DNA from: CAZMUQ01 sp964569845 | Lineage (GTDB): Archaea > Thermoproteota > Bathyarchaeia > Hecatellales > Hecatellaceae | Direction of reading: 5' to 3' | Assembly (NCBI GenBank): GCA_964569845.1 | Contig: CAZMUQ010000015.1 | Span: forward strand, 1-23,294 | DNA: 23,294 bases | Part shown: piece by piece, positions 23,095 to 23,294 of the stretch | Layout: the number at the start of each line of letters is the position of its first letter | Numbering within the stretch: the first letter of the stretch is position 1 | The notes under the pieces: generated by a model | The model's database searches: none | Told to the model about the DNA's origin: nothing | Seen by the model: the letters and a program-made list of their open reading frames with translations, nothing else | Program-made: the position numbers and the translations under genes

Positions 23095-23120
23095 TATATA
23101 TCGTGATTTTCCGATATATA
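23095..23120. promoter_or_regulatory. Probable ArsR operator overlapping divergent promoters
   Basis: A perfect inverted repeat, TATATATCG and CGATATATA separated by 8 bases. Leftward, TTTATATATC (23122-23113) is a TATA box that puts transcription start near 23092, about 20 bases before the arsR ATG. Rightward, CTATATATC (23094-23102) would start transcription near 23123, next to an ATG at 23125. A repressor bound here would block both. Confidence 0.68.
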
Positions 23121-23124
23121 AATT

Positions 23125-23294
23125 ATGCGAAAACCTACAGACTTACCGGCTTCAGTTTTCCTTTAAAAGCAGTGATGGCGAGGTTAAAAGATACGACCTT
23201 TCAAAGCTTAAAAAGGCTGGCTATGGTTATTTCTGGAGGAAGCGGGAAATCCAGCAGAAATATGTTGGGGATAGGCGGATTCTAAAGAAAGCTT
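23125..23294 (+). pseudogene. Start of an unknown gene, frameshifted, running off the right edge
   Basis: ATG at 23125 reads MRKPTDLPASVFL and stops. One frame over, an uninterrupted protein-like reading (QTYRLQFSFKSSDGEVKRYD, then a segment with KKAGYGYFWRKREIQQKYVG) runs to the end with no start codon of its own. Removing one base from CGAAAACC would join ATG to it. A Tyr, Lys and Trp content this even is unusual for chance. No family is recognised. It may be a real gene with a sequencing error, or a broken gene. Confidence 0.42.

Noticed and set aside
1..23294. CRISPR array, insertion sequence with transposase, or replication origin
   Set aside because: I saw no regularly spaced repeats, no transposase motif with terminal repeats, and no origin-type repeat cluster.

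Overview
The window is AT-rich archaeal DNA. The archaeal assignment rests on a proteasome beta subunit, the KH-containing beta-CASP nuclease aCPSF1, ribosomal protein L37e, an LSm protein, a long archaeal FKBP, UPF0179, archaeal NadM, and the archaeal-only pantoate kinase and phosphopantothenate synthetase. SepF suggests FtsZ-based division, and a FrhB-family protein plus group 4 hydrogenase pieces suggest an anaerobe. A Bathyarchaeia-like or related TACK lineage is plausible, but I cannot prove it from sequence alone. Start codons are often TTG, usually behind a GGTGA- or GAGG-type ribosome binding site.

Layout. 1-920: a CaiB/BaiF CoA-transferase remnant, off the left edge, with two frameshifts and a stop. 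1.0-4.2 kb: a lipoate-protein ligase-like gene, then a minus-strand pair (hydrogenase maturation protease, NuoA-like membrane subunit) divergent from a FrhB-family iron-sulfur protein. 4.4-8.1 kb: RNA 3'-phosphate cyclase, NMN adenylyltransferase, an opposing SAM hydroxide adenosyltransferase and a class V aminotransferase. 8.1-13.4 kb: a tight minus-strand operon for coenzyme A, in transcription order pantoate kinase, phosphopantothenate synthetase, a hexulose-phosphate synthase/RraA-like aldolase fusion, ketopantoate reductase and CoaBC. 13.6-19.2 kb: information processing and cell-biology genes (FKBP, UPF0179, proteasome beta, aCPSF1, SepF, PUA protein, LSm, L37e).

19.2-21.9 kb is different: a GC-richer intergenic stretch, a frameshifted unknown gene, a decayed RNase H-fold gene, a tRNA-Cys with an oddly registered T arm, an intact iron-sulfur flavoprotein, and a PAP2 phosphatase remnant joined to the remnant of another gene. 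The last part holds an ArsR regulator and a TauE/SafE transporter read leftward from a promoter that contains a perfect inverted repeat; a divergent, apparently frameshifted reading frame leaves the right edge.

The most interesting system is the CoA operon. It covers each step from ketopantoate to 4'-phosphopantetheine, and just before ketopantoate reductase it carries a fusion of a formaldehyde-handling domain and an aldolase-like domain. Ketopantoate is formally the aldol product of 2-oxoisovalerate and a one-carbon unit, so the fusion could supply it. This is a hypothesis. The CoaBC protein also lacks the histidine expected at its decarboxylase active site.
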